From positions 1-11,128 of the forward strand of contig JBBISA010000084.1 in the NCBI GenBank assembly GCA_037441525.1: a stretch of 11,128 nucleotides of DNA, given 5' to 3'. Below, piece after piece: positions 1-8,100 of this stretch (the first letter of the stretch is position 1; every line of letters starts with the position of its first letter). Made by a program: the position numbers and the translations under genes. Under the pieces are notes generated by a model. It was not told the origin of the DNA. It made no database searches and was given only the letters and a program-made list of their open reading frames with translations. This stretch comes from SKVR01 sp037441525. GTDB lineage: Bacteria; Bacteroidota; Bacteroidia; Bacteroidales; UBA7960.

Positions 1-27
1 TATGTTCTTGAAAGTCTGTTCAAACAT
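1..27 (-). CDS. hsdM: Partial CDS: probable type I restriction-modification DNA methylase, first nine codons
   Basis: The first nine codons of a gene run off the left edge, reading MFEQTFKNI. Type I HsdM N6-adenine methylases commonly begin M-x-E-Q-x-F-K-N-I followed by a D-D-x-L-W/F region, which is the basis for the call; nothing downstream can be seen. The leader fits a real start: an A/T-rich stretch before the ATG and a -7-like element TACATTTG about 40 bases upstream. If correct, a host-defence R-M locus begins here, transcribed away from the carbohydrate genes. Nine residues are very little evidence, so this is recognition of a characteristic N-terminus rather than proof. Confidence 0.5.
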
Positions 28-65
28 TTTTTAAAATCCTGTATTAAAATCATTAACAATAAACG

Positions 66-98
66 CAAATGTACCAATTTCCACGGGTGCGTTGGAAA
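66..98 (-). promoter_or_regulatory. Candidate Bacteroidota promoter for the left-edge gene
   Basis: On the minus strand TACATTTG (73-66) is an exact match to the TAnnTTTG -7 consensus. A weaker TTTC (98-95) lies 21 bases upstream as a possible -33 element. The ATG at 27 follows about 39 bases after the -7 element, a normal leader length. The -33 match is imperfect. Confidence 0.4.
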
Positions 99-236
99 GA
101 AAACTGCTCTTTTGCAAGCTGAAGCAACGGCTTGTGTGACGGGGCTTGCAAATGTGCAGTTTTGTGCGTGGGCTGTTCATTATATCGTTTTTCTTTTTGT
201 CTTTTTGCAGCAAAATACCGCTGTCGTTGGTTTTTT

Positions 237-562
237 TTCGCTTGTGCCTAACGGGGATATAACCAGAGTAAAGAACAGGTTCATACCCGAAGTAGCGCCC
301 AGGTCATCATGGCCGGTCATGCCATCTGTTGCATTTCTGAATATTTTGGAAGAAACGTATCGCACCAGCTCCTGAGTTTTCTTGGGGCACCGGCATAGGT
401 GCAAACGAAGGACACCACAAACACCAGCTGATTGCCCGGCCAGTAGCGGGGTTGATTTACCGGCCAGCCATCGGTGTAGATTATCGATTTGAATTCATTC
501 AGCCTGTCGATACTGCGTACAACCATGGCATACATGTTGGCAATTAGCGGCACCGAACTATG
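237..562 (-). pseudogene. Remnant of a GH92 family alpha-mannosidase (C-terminal part), frameshifted
   Basis: Two adjacent minus-strand frames join into one GH92-like segment. The first (about 562-386) ends with YWPGNQ and then TYAGA. The second (383-237) continues KKTQELVRY, then DGMTGHDDLGATSG and ISPLG. Intact GH92 enzymes have this order near the C-terminus: GNEP, a Y-x-Y-A-G-x-P-x-K-T-Q motif, then DG-x-x-GN-x-D-x-G-x-x-S and an LG-x-YP segment. Between the alanine of AGA and the first lysine there are only two bases (385-384), so one base is missing from the proline codon. GNEP reads GNQL, so the expected acidic residue is also changed. Roughly 110 of about 750 residues remain; both ends have decayed. 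GH92 enzymes are exo-alpha-mannosidases, usually secreted. A sequencing error could explain the frameshift but not the truncation. Confidence 0.6.
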
Positions 563-638
563 GCCATTCACATTATTGAAAATGTTGGGTCGAAGCAGGT
601 TGTTATGATTGATTAGGTGGTTTGTAAAAAAACAAAAA

Positions 639-655
639 ATCATATCATATCATAT
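639..655. repeat. Short ATCAT pentanucleotide repeat
   Basis: Three tandem copies of ATCAT plus a partial fourth lie between the GH92 remnant and the 3' end of the GH5 gene. They are flanked by an A-rich run (627-640), which on the minus strand is a T-rich tract after the GH5 stop. No clear terminator stem was found here. Confidence 0.5.
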
Positions 656-686
656 TTGTCAGCGTCATCCGCGTTCTAAATTCAAA

Positions 687-1700
687 CTATTTATGGTACT
701 TTTTACTGTTGATCCGGATGATCTGATCCCTCACAAACCTTCCCGATTCTGACAAATGTTTGTCAGGGTCCCAGCCACCGGTAACCGGGGCGTTGGGTTG
801 AAGTGCTGCCGAAGCTTCCACCTTGTCGGTAAGTGACCAATTGGCCATGCTCAGGTTGTGCTGCATTGCCCAATTTATCCATTCCATTGCTTTCTCTTTG
901 TGAACAATCATATCCCGACCGCCATCGGCATGCGAAGTACCCCATTCTGTGATGAAAAGGGCAATCCCTTTCGATAGGGCATAATCTCCAATATCGCGCA
1001 ATTCTTTACCGTGCGTTCCTGCATAGAAATGCAGGGAATAGGCCGTATTCTTATCGGTGAGGGGTTCGTCAGCGGGTTCGTTTACGAGCTGGCTCCAGCG
1101 GCGTGTTCCAGCAATGATCAGATTGTTGCTATGGGGGCGTATGGCCGCAGTAACAGCATTGGTAAACCCGGCAATCTCTTCCCAGCTTTGATTTACAGGC
1201 TCGTTGAAGGTTTCCCAGATAAGGTTGGGATACCGTCCATACTTTTGTGCCAGGTACCCAAAAAACTCTTTGGCTGCTTCGGTGTGTGTGCGGTGAGTGT
1301 GCCAGTCGACCAATACATAGATTCCATTGTCGATGGCTGCCTGTATAATGGTTTCAGCAAGCTTGTACTGCCCTTCCTTGTTGAACAACCATCCTTTGTT
1401 ACTGCTGCCCTCCTGGTTCACTTCTACAGCGATGGAAGCACGGATAAGGTCAATCTTCCAGTCTTTAACCAGCCAGTTTACCACATCGGTGGTGTAGTAT
1501 TTTTCGGCACCCCACACCGACCAGAAATGGCTCATGCCCATTAGTTGCACAGGGTTGCCATGTTCACCCACAATCTGGTTGCCTGAAACTCTCAAACTAC
1601 CGTGTTTCTCAACCGGGGTTTGTGAAAATGATTGTGCAAAAATTGCGAAACTTAAAAAGATTGACAAAATTGTAATCTTAATAATACGATTTGAGTTCAT
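687..1700 (-). CDS. Secreted GH5 family endoglucanase (cellulase), subfamily 2-like
   Basis: A 337-residue retaining glycosidase expected to cut internal beta-1,4-glucan bonds outside the cytoplasm. Residues 1-27 are a signal peptide (basic start, hydrophobic core, likely cleavage after SFSQ). The rest is a single (beta/alpha)8 barrel. Conserved GH5 points are R87 in LIRAS, H134 in VDWH, acid/base E167 in FNEP, H224 and Y226 in LHFY, nucleophile E252 in TEWG, and W288 in ANWSL. The C-terminal TDK...SAAL...GGW...LSESG pattern is typical of GH5_2. There is no carbohydrate-binding module, linker or type IX sorting domain, so it is a bare catalytic domain released to the periplasm or secreted. 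It lies 71 bp after ribokinase on the same strand and may be read through from it. Family confidence is high; substrate (cellulose versus mixed-linkage glucan) is inferred. Confidence 0.93.
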   Translation of the reverse strand: MNSNRIIKITILSIFLSFAIFAQSFSQTPVEKHGSLRVSGNQIVGEHGNPVQLMGMSHFWSVWGAEKYYTTDVVNWLVKDWKIDLIRASIAVEVNQEGSSNKGWLFNKEGQYKLAETIIQAAIDNGIYVLVDWHTHRTHTEAAKEFFGYLAQKYGRYPNLIWETFNEPVNQSWEEIAGFTNAVTAAIRPHSNNLIIAGTRRWSQLVNEPADEPLTDKNTAYSLHFYAGTHGKELRDIGDYALSKGIALFITEWGTSHADGGRDMIVHKEKAMEWINWAMQHNLSMANWSLTDKVEASAALQPNAPVTGGWDPDKHLSESGRFVRDQIIRINSKKYHK

Positions 1701-1771
1701 GTTATTGATTTTTGGTTTTTAAATAAATTTTTTAGAAAGAAGTCGAACACATCCAATATTAAAAATTCTAA

Positions 1772-2686
1772 TCAGAAAGTATAATCCAATATTTCCTTTG
1801 TGGTTGGGGCCGAAGGTTGCGCTCCCAGCCGTGTAACAGAAATGGCTGCAGCCCGCTGAGCAAAATCCAGGGCTTCAACCATTGGTTTTTCTGCAGCCAG
1901 CGCCGCTGCCAAGGCACCATTGAAAACATCACCGGCAGCGGTGGTATCAACAGCTTTAACCCTATAACCCGGTATCAGTTCCCTGTATTTGTCGTTGCAC
2001 AAATAAACCCCTTTGCTGCCCAGAGTAATAATCACTGTTTTAACCCCTTTGGCCAAAAGTTCATCGGCCACCTGTGGTATTTCTCTATCTCTGGCCTCTT
2101 TTTTGCCGGTAAGCAAGGCCGCTTCTGTTTCGTTGGGTGTGAGAATGGTGACCTTTTTGAGCAATCCATCGCTGAGTGGTGCTGCCGGAGCAGGATTGAG
2201 GATGAAGGGTATGCCCATAGACCAGGCCATATCGGCAGCAGTTTCTATGGTTTCCATGGGTGTTTCAAGCTGTGCCAGAACAATGCGTGCACCTATAAAA
2301 GCCTCTGAATACTCACTTAAATCATTAGGCAACAAAAGGCTGTTTGCCCCCGAAGCTACAGAAATGCTGTTTTCACCATTGCTGGAAACATTTATGAGCG
2401 CCACTCCCGAATGTGAGCCTGGTTGTACTTTTATATAATTAGTGTTAATACCATCTCTTCGATAATTCTCGATGGCCTGTAAACCAAAAGCATCATCAGC
2501 CACACAGGCTACAAAGGCTACAAAGGCACCAGTGCGCGCCGCAGCCACTGCCTGGTTAGCCCCCTTCCCCCCTGGAATGACAAAAAATTCTGTTCCCATG
2601 ATGGTTTCGCCGGGAGCCGGAATACGAGGCACTTTCAACACCATGTCGGTATTGGAGCTGCCTATGACTAAAATCTTGTGGTTCAT
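1772..2686 (-). CDS. rbsK: Ribokinase (PfkB family)
   Basis: A cytoplasmic kinase of 304 residues that phosphorylates D-ribose at O5 using ATP, feeding ribose into the pentose phosphate pathway. The size matches E. coli RbsK (about 309). The N-terminal sugar-binding signature GGKGANQA is at residues 39-46, NPAPA at 164-168 and TPNE at 183-186. The ATP/anion-hole signature DTTAAGD is at 247-253, with D253 the expected catalytic base. The sequence is intact throughout. It follows the sugar permease on the same strand after a 170-bp gap filled with low-complexity inverted arms, and precedes the GH5 gene by 71 bp. The permease and LacI regulator upstream support a ribose or related pentose role. 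Another PfkB sugar kinase is possible, but the ribokinase signatures are good. Confidence 0.93.
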   Translation of the reverse strand: MNHKILVIGSSNTDMVLKVPRIPAPGETIMGTEFFVIPGGKGANQAVAAARTGAFVAFVACVADDAFGLQAIENYRRDGINTNYIKVQPGSHSGVALINVSSNGENSISVASGANSLLLPNDLSEYSEAFIGARIVLAQLETPMETIETAADMAWSMGIPFILNPAPAAPLSDGLLKKVTILTPNETEAALLTGKKEARDREIPQVADELLAKGVKTVIITLGSKGVYLCNDKYRELIPGYRVKAVDTTAAGDVFNGALAAALAAEKPMVEALDFAQRAAAISVTRLGAQPSAPTTKEILDYTF

Positions 2687-2690
2687 TATT

Positions 2691-2859
2691 ATTAGGTTGA
2701 GGTTTAGGTTTAGATTAAGGTTAAGATATAGGTAGAGGTTAAGTAATAAATTTTGGTTAGGGGTTTTTGGATATGAATTAGATTGAGAAAATGTTTATGC
2801 TAATAGATGGTTAGAAATTAATGATGCAATCTTAACCTTAACCTCAACATCAACCTTTA
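2691..2859. repeat. Inverted low-complexity GGTTNA-type arms filling the permease-ribokinase gap
   Basis: Just before the ribokinase start (2691-2745) the plus strand is a degenerate run of GGTTGA, GGTTTA and AGGTTA units. Just after the permease stop (2829-2859) the complementary units appear (CTTAACC, CCTCAAC, ATCAACC). The arms share a perfect 11-bp inverted core, AAGGTTAAGAT at 2717-2727 against 2829-2839, and looser complementarity on both sides. They can therefore form a long imperfect hairpin in the mRNA, with about 100 bases of AT-rich loop. Each arm abuts a coding end. Possible roles are transcript processing or attenuation between the two genes, or a simple repeat that has inverted. 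No coding potential is seen between the arms. Confidence 0.6.
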
Positions 2860-3858
2860 ATACAGTCTCGCCGCTATAATCAAAGTCAAACCTGCTATAA
2901 AGAACAGGAACATAGCCGTTAGCAATCCGTTTACCCCTTTGGCACCTTTGAATTCTTTCCAGATAAATACGCCCCAAAGTGCTGCAACCAGGGTTGCTCC
3001 CTGTCCCAGTCCGTATGAAATGGCAAACCCTGCCTGCTCGGCGGCAATGATGTTGAAAGTCATCCCTACACTCCAGATCATACCGCCCAGAATGCCGATC
3101 AGGTGTAGTTTTGTATCACCCCTTTTGAAGTAATCGGCGTAGGTAACTCTTTCACCGGCAAGGGGTTTGTACATAAAGATGGTGTTCCACAAAAAGTTGG
3201 ATATGAGAAGTCCCAGTGCAAAAATTACGGAAGCGGTATAGGGTGTTAGCCTGCCTGCCTGCGGGGTAACAAAATCGGTTGCCATGGAAGCAGCCACAAA
3301 GCGATAGAAAAATGCCATCAGAAAACCTGCTACCAGGGAAACGACAATTCCCTTGGTGGTGGTTGAAGCAGTTGATGAAGGGATTTTACGATAGGCCAGG
3401 GCATTGATGATTATGGCACCTGTTACCAGTGCTACTCCCACAAAAAGCAATAGGGGGTTGCCCAGTGGTGTGGCAATATAATTTACCACTACTCCTAACA
3501 CCAGCGCCAGGCCAATACCGATGGGGAATGCTACGGCCATACCTGCAATGGCAATGGCAGCCACCAGCAGAATGTTGGCAATGTTAAAAACCACCCCCCC
3601 CAGGAAGGCAGAACCCAGGGCCGACATTTCGGCCTGGCTAAGGTCGATCATAAAACTGCGCCCTTCACTGCCTGTGCTGCCGGCAGTAAAGGCAAGGATT
3701 AGCGAAAGCAGAAGTACTCCCAGCGAATAGTCCCAGTAAAAAAGCTGAAAAGGCCATTGTTTGGTGGCCATCTTTTGGGTGTTGGCCCATGAACCCCAGC
3801 AAAGCATGGTGATAATTACCAGCATCACGGCTGTGGTGTACGAGTGAATAACTATCAT
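2857..3858 (-). CDS. GRP-type sugar permease (drug/metabolite transporter superfamily), probable ribose uptake
   Basis: A 333-residue inner-membrane protein with about ten predicted helices (near residues 8-24, 41-61, 82-103, 107-130, 135-155, 168-190, 206-228, 250-272, 275-298 and 312-331). There is no ATPase or binding protein nearby. The N-terminal CWGSWANTQK segment followed by FYWDY, and the glycine-rich GMAVAFPIGIGLALVLG stretch, resemble the glucose/ribose porter (GRP/RhaT-like) branch of the DMT superfamily, whose members are proton-coupled sugar carriers. The neighbours (LacI regulator upstream, ribokinase downstream, same strand) make ribose the best guess. The substrate cannot be read from the sequence. 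Start choice: the ATG at 3858 follows an A-rich leader and the next methionine would lie inside helix 1. Confidence 0.82.
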   Translation of the reverse strand: MIVIHSYTTAVMLVIITMLCWGSWANTQKMATKQWPFQLFYWDYSLGVLLLSLILAFTAGSTGSEGRSFMIDLSQAEMSALGSAFLGGVVFNIANILLVAAIAIAGMAVAFPIGIGLALVLGVVVNYIATPLGNPLLLFVGVALVTGAIIINALAYRKIPSSTASTTTKGIVVSLVAGFLMAFFYRFVAASMATDFVTPQAGRLTPYTASVIFALGLLISNFLWNTIFMYKPLAGERVTYADYFKRGDTKLHLIGILGGMIWSVGMTFNIIAAEQAGFAISYGLGQGATLVAALWGVFIWKEFKGAKGVNGLLTAMFLFFIAGLTLIIAARLY

Positions 3859-3887
3859 TTGTTTTAGTTTTTATTTTGTGAATAATA

Positions 3888-3930
3888 TGCGTTTTGCTTT
3901 CTGTTTTTTGCGTTTTTGGGTCTGCGTTTT
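3888..3930 (-). repeat. Three direct AAAACGCA repeats in the permease leader
   Basis: On the minus strand the octamer AAAACGCA occurs at 3930-3923, 3916-3909 and 3895-3888, starting about 30 bp upstream of the permease ATG. Start-to-start spacings are 14 and 21 bases. No TAnnTTTG element is present in the 124-bp lacI-permease gap, so the permease is probably transcribed from the lacI promoter. The repeats could be protein or RNA binding sites, or a by-product of the purine-rich leader. Confidence 0.4.
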
Positions 3931-3982
3931 AGTTTGAAAAACATTTTTTCATCATTCCAGAGTAACCTGGAAAAACCATTGG

Positions 3983-5014
3983 TTAAGCGTTTTTTTGGAC
4001 AGATTCCCTTATTATCAGTTTGGGTTTCACTGTTATTGAAACATTTTGCGATTTGGTTTTATCTGAAATAGAATCATAAAGAACTTGTACTGCTATTCTC
4101 GATATTTCATCCAGTTGTTGTTCAATGGTGGTCATTGGGGTTGCCAGAAAAGCTGAATATACCTGCTCATCGAATGATATAAGGGAAACATTCTGTGGTA
4201 CCTTCAATCCAATTTCCTTTAGTGCTCTCATGGCTCCTAATGAAATATAATTTCCTAGGGTGAAAATGGCTGTGGGCGGATTGTTTAGACTCATAAGCAT
4301 TTTAGTAGATTCATATCCATTATCTGCCCCAAAATTATTCCCTGGCATCAACTGTTCGCTAAGGGTAATATTGTGGTTTTTCAGAAACTCAGCAAATCCC
4401 TTCATCCTGTCGTTATTTGCTGATATTCCTCTTATCCCCTGAATACAGGCAATTCTTTGATGCCCCATAGAAATTAGATATTCGGCTGCCATTTTCCCAC
4501 CCTCATAATTATCGGTTGTGATGTATGGTATTTGTTTATCATGGAAACAACGGTCTACCAATACAATAGTCATTCCTCTGTTCTGATATTCCTCTATATA
4601 ATTGCTTTCAAAACCAACCGGTGTCAATAGTATTCCATCAACCTTACGATTGATCAATAGAGTAAGAAGTTCTTTTTCCAGTTTGCAATCGTCCATACTA
4701 TCGCACAAAATCAGAGAATAGTTTCTTTTTCTTAGTTCTACTTCAATTGTTTTGGCAATGGAAGCAAAATATGGGTTGGCTATATCGGGGATAATTAGTC
4801 CAATGGTTTGAGTTTTTTCAAGCTTTAAGCCACGGGCAATCATGTTGGGTGAATAATTGTGCTCCCGGGCAGCATCAAAAATTCGTTTTTGGGTTGATTT
4901 ACTAATACGAAAGTCTTCACCCTTCCCATTCAATACCCTTGAAACTGTGGTGGCTGAAAGGTTGAGCCATTTGGCAAGTTCCTTTATATTCCTTACGTTT
5001 TTTTGAGCGTTCAT
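3983..5014 (-). CDS. LacI/GalR family transcriptional regulator of the ribose module
   Basis: A 343-residue repressor-type regulator. The N-terminal helix-turn-helix spans about residues 9-32 (NIKELAKWLNLSATTVSRVL). It is followed by the RISKSTQKRI...AAREHNYSPN...AR segment that leads into the hinge helix. From residue 68 there is a periplasmic-binding-protein-like sensor domain with the usual TIGLIIPDIANPYF, DGILLTP, VDR, Y-x-TTDN, GH-x-RIA and FTLGNY landmarks, and an ISFDE segment near the C-terminus. The family binds short CG-centred palindromes as dimers and releases them on binding sugar or sugar phosphate. A perfect CAAACGTTTG site 31 bp upstream of its own start implies autoregulation. 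It is transcribed in the same direction as the permease and ribokinase downstream, so it most likely controls them. The ligand is not deducible; ribose or ribose phosphate is inferred. Confidence 0.92.
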   Translation of the reverse strand: MNAQKNVRNIKELAKWLNLSATTVSRVLNGKGEDFRISKSTQKRIFDAAREHNYSPNMIARGLKLEKTQTIGLIIPDIANPYFASIAKTIEVELRKRNYSLILCDSMDDCKLEKELLTLLINRKVDGILLTPVGFESNYIEEYQNRGMTIVLVDRCFHDKQIPYITTDNYEGGKMAAEYLISMGHQRIACIQGIRGISANNDRMKGFAEFLKNHNITLSEQLMPGNNFGADNGYESTKMLMSLNNPPTAIFTLGNYISLGAMRALKEIGLKVPQNVSLISFDEQVYSAFLATPMTTIEQQLDEISRIAVQVLYDSISDKTKSQNVSITVKPKLIIRESVQKNA

Positions 5015-5045
5015 GATTGCAAAAATGATAATTATTTTAATAGCT

Positions 5046-5055
5046 CAAACGTTTG
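5046..5055. promoter_or_regulatory. Probable LacI-family operator CAAACGTTTG
   Basis: A perfect 10-bp palindrome with a central CG, extendable to CTCAAACGTTTGTG with one mismatch. It lies 31 bp upstream of the lacI-type gene and starts about 13 bases downstream of its TAnnTTTG element, so it covers the expected transcription start. This is the classical steric-repression position. LacI-family operators typically have this AAACG/CGTTT core. Confidence 0.65.
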
Positions 5056-5068
5056 TGCCAAGGTTTTG

Positions 5069-5076
5069 CAAATTTA
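5069..5076 (-). promoter_or_regulatory. -7 promoter element of the lacI gene
   Basis: TAAATTTG on the minus strand matches the Bacteroidota TAnnTTTG consensus exactly, 54 bases before the ATG at 5014. No convincing TTTG -33 element is seen at the expected distance. Its value lies in the arrangement with the adjacent operator. Confidence 0.55.
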
Positions 5077-5112
5077 TTTTTCACTTCAGAGCTGAATTGA
5101 ATACCCTAAGGA

Positions 5113-5132
5113 GGAAAGTGCGTGTCCTTTCC
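5113..5132 (-). terminator. Weak hairpin after the kinase gene
   Basis: GGAAAG (5113-5118) and CTTTCC (5127-5132) form a 6-bp stem with an 8-base loop, 46 bp after the kinase stop codon. There is no T-run following it on the minus strand, so it is at best a weak or factor-dependent terminator separating the kinase from the ribose module. Confidence 0.25.
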
Positions 5133-5177
5133 GGCAAAGGTTTACTCTGAGACGAAAAATGGAATGACAGAACGAAA

Positions 5178-8100
5178 CTAAAATTGTGAATAGAACAGCC
5201 GGACAATCAGGTCCTCAAAATCGGAAGAACGAAGGGGCTTTGTGATGTAATCATCCAACCCCATTTGCATATACTTTTCTCGGTCGCCTTCAAAGGCATT
5301 TGCACTGAGACCAACAATAGGTGGCAAGTCTGAATATTTTTGTTTCAGGGCATGGGTTGCTTTAATGCCATCCATCAAGGGCATTTGAATGTCCATCAAA
5401 ATCAGGTCGAAAACACCTGGTTTAAAAAGTTCGAGAACCTGTTTGCCGTTTTCAGCAATGGTTACTATGTGGTTGAGATGGTTTAACATAATACCAATCA
5501 CCTTCTGGTTCACCACTTTATCTTCGGCAAGCAAAATATTAAGGCTTCTTTTGGCGGGCTGATTTTCTGACCTTTTTAAAGGTTCTGAATGCTTGTTTAA
5601 TCCTGGCTTCTGAGCCAGAAAGGTAAACCAGAAGTTGCTTCCCTGCCCGGGCGTACTTTCAACACCTATTTCACCATTCATAAGTCCAACCAACTCTTTG
5701 CAAATAGACAAACCCAATCCGCTTCCTTCGTAATTGCGAATATCATTTTCATCGATTTGCCCAAAGGGGATAAACAGCCTGTTGAGTTTTTCAGGATTGA
5801 TTCCAATACCTGTATCTTTTATCTCGACCCTGATCATCAGGCAGGTGTCACTGTGGTTTGTCAAATCAAGGGTGGATGAAATGCTAATTGAACCGTTATC
5901 GGTGAATTTTATGGCATTTGATATCAGATTATTAATGATTTGAGAGAGACGCAGATTATCGCCTACGATCAAGGCTGGTATTTTGGGATCCACTGTGTAA
6001 TTAAACTCCAAGCCTTTGTAAGAGCATTTTCCGGCAAAAAGTTTACGTGCATTTTCAAAGGTTGCCCGCAAATCAAATTCGCGGGGCTGAAGAGAAACCT
6101 TTCCTGCTTCAATTTTCGAAAAATCAAGCACCTGGTTGATGATTTCCCTGAGATTATCGCCTGAGTTTTTCAAAATAGCAAGGTATTCCTTTTGTACTTC
6201 ATCAAGCGATGTATTACTGAGTATTTCTACCATGCCTAAAACTCCGGTAAGGGGGGTTCTGATCTCATGGCTCATATTGGCCAGGAAGTTTTGCTTAAAC
6301 CTCACCGATTCGCTGGCTACCGCAGCCTGCCTTTCGAGTTCTTCCCTCTGAATATGTGCTGAACGGTCTTCTACTATGATTATTATGCCAGAAACATCAT
6401 CTTTTTTTAACATTACCGGTGAGAAAATTGCCCTTACCGGCGTTATTTTTCCACTGGAAATTGAAGTAAAATTCCCTTCAAAAATTGCAGTCTCTTTTTT
6501 ATTAAACACAATTTCTAAATTATCTGTTATTCCAGCATCAGGATGCTCCCGAATGTTTTTGCCCATCAAATACTCCCGCGGTGTCCCAATTATTTCAGAA
6601 AGGCGCTCATTAAGTTCGTTAACTATCCCATTTTTATCGCACTGTAAAATTCCTAGAGGTGATTTTTCGAATATTTGCCGATAATTTTCTTCACTTTTGT
6701 TAAGGGCTAATAATACATTTTTTTGTTGGGTAACATCTTCTACTATCCCTTCATAATATAGCGGAACACCCGTTTTGTCGCGAACAATCCAGGCACTTTC
6801 CAGCAAATGTTTGGTTTCACCCTCTTTGGTAATCCATGCTGACTCCATACCCCTGATCATGCCATCACCTTCGATTAGCTCCCTGAATTGAGTTCTTGGG
6901 TATTCCGGCAGATATCCATTTGAGTCCAAGCTGCGTTGTTGAAGTTCTTCTAATGTATCATAACCCAGCATTTTGGTTAATGCAGGATTGGCCATGATAA
7001 TTTTTCCACCGAAAGAAGTACGGTAAATACCGATGGTTGCATTTTCGTACAAACTACGATAGCGTTCTTCACTTTCCTGAAGCTCTTTTTCAGTTTTCAC
7101 TCGCTCGGTTACGTCAATAGCATTCCCTATTATGGAGATCAGGTTCTCGTTTTCGTCGGTCACAGGGGTAATTACCGACCGGTGCCAGCGCCTGGAGCCG
7201 TTTTTATGAAAAACGCGGTATTCCAGGTCGGGGGTTACATTGCTGTCGGCTATCTTTTTTTCTATATATTTATCTATCAGGTCAATGTCGTCAGGATGGA
7301 TAAAAATCTTGTAGTGGGTACCGATAAGCTCTTCAGGGGTATAACCCACATGCTCGTAAACACTTGGAGAAACAAACTGGAAAATACCATTGGCAGACAC
7401 GTGGAATATCACGCTTTGGGTAGTGTTTACAAGGTTTTGGTATTTCTGGTTGGATTCTTTAAGCGCATCTTCGCTGTTTTTTTTATCTGAAATGTCAATA
7501 AACTCAACAGCAATGCTGTTAATGCCTGTAGAAAATGCATTCACCAGATAGTAGCCCGAAAACCGGTCGTCGGTATATTTTATTTCAAAGGTTTGGGTAT
7601 TTAGTTCACCCCTGGCAATTTTTTTATAGAGCTGAGGTATATCAGTATCTTTCAGTTTGGGGAAAGCCTTTTCAATGGTTTTTCCAATAAGTTGTTGGTG
7701 GTTTATTCCGAGGATTTTATCAGCAGCAGGGTTCGCATCAACTAATATCAAATTATTATTCAACTCAAGTTTATATAAATATTTTGCTAATGGTGAGAAG
7801 TTTACAACGTTTCTGAATTTTTCTTCTGATTCCTTAAGTGCCTGTTCAGCTTGTTTTATTTCGGTTATTTCGCGAACCATGGCCAAAACTTTGTCTTCAC
7901 CAAATTTTACCATTCTGGCTTCGAAAGCCCTTTTTTTGTTTCGGATTTCGAGCTCATACTGGAAAAACTCGGGGTGTCCGGTTTTAATAACCAGCTGAAT
8001 TGAATGGGTAGCCTGTTCAGCCAGGTGGTGAGGCAGGGTTTGTTTCAGGGTTTTCCCAATGATATCTTCGGGTTTGTAAATAAGAGAATCCAGATCGGAT

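Noticed and set aside
112..375. 87-codon plus-strand open frame at the left end
   Set aside because: It overlaps the GH92 remnant and the left-edge promoter region in antisense, and its product shows no motif.
1011..1544. 177-codon plus-strand open frame
   Set aside because: It is antisense to the GH5 gene, which has catalytic motifs, a signal peptide and full length. The plus-strand product shows no family features.
1754..1761. TAATATTG on the minus strand as a promoter for the GH5 gene
   Set aside because: It has one mismatch in the key TTTG part and no -33 partner at a normal distance; not enough to call.
1817..2438. Two plus-strand open frames of 163 and 141 codons
   Set aside because: Both are shadows of ribokinase on the opposite strand.
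2691..2859. CRISPR array
   Set aside because: The units are only about six bases, degenerate, inverted between arms and without spacers or cas genes.
3974..3984. AACCATTGGTT palindrome at the lacI stop codon as a terminator or operator
   Set aside because: The stem is only five bases with a one-base loop and no T-run on the coding strand; probably chance.
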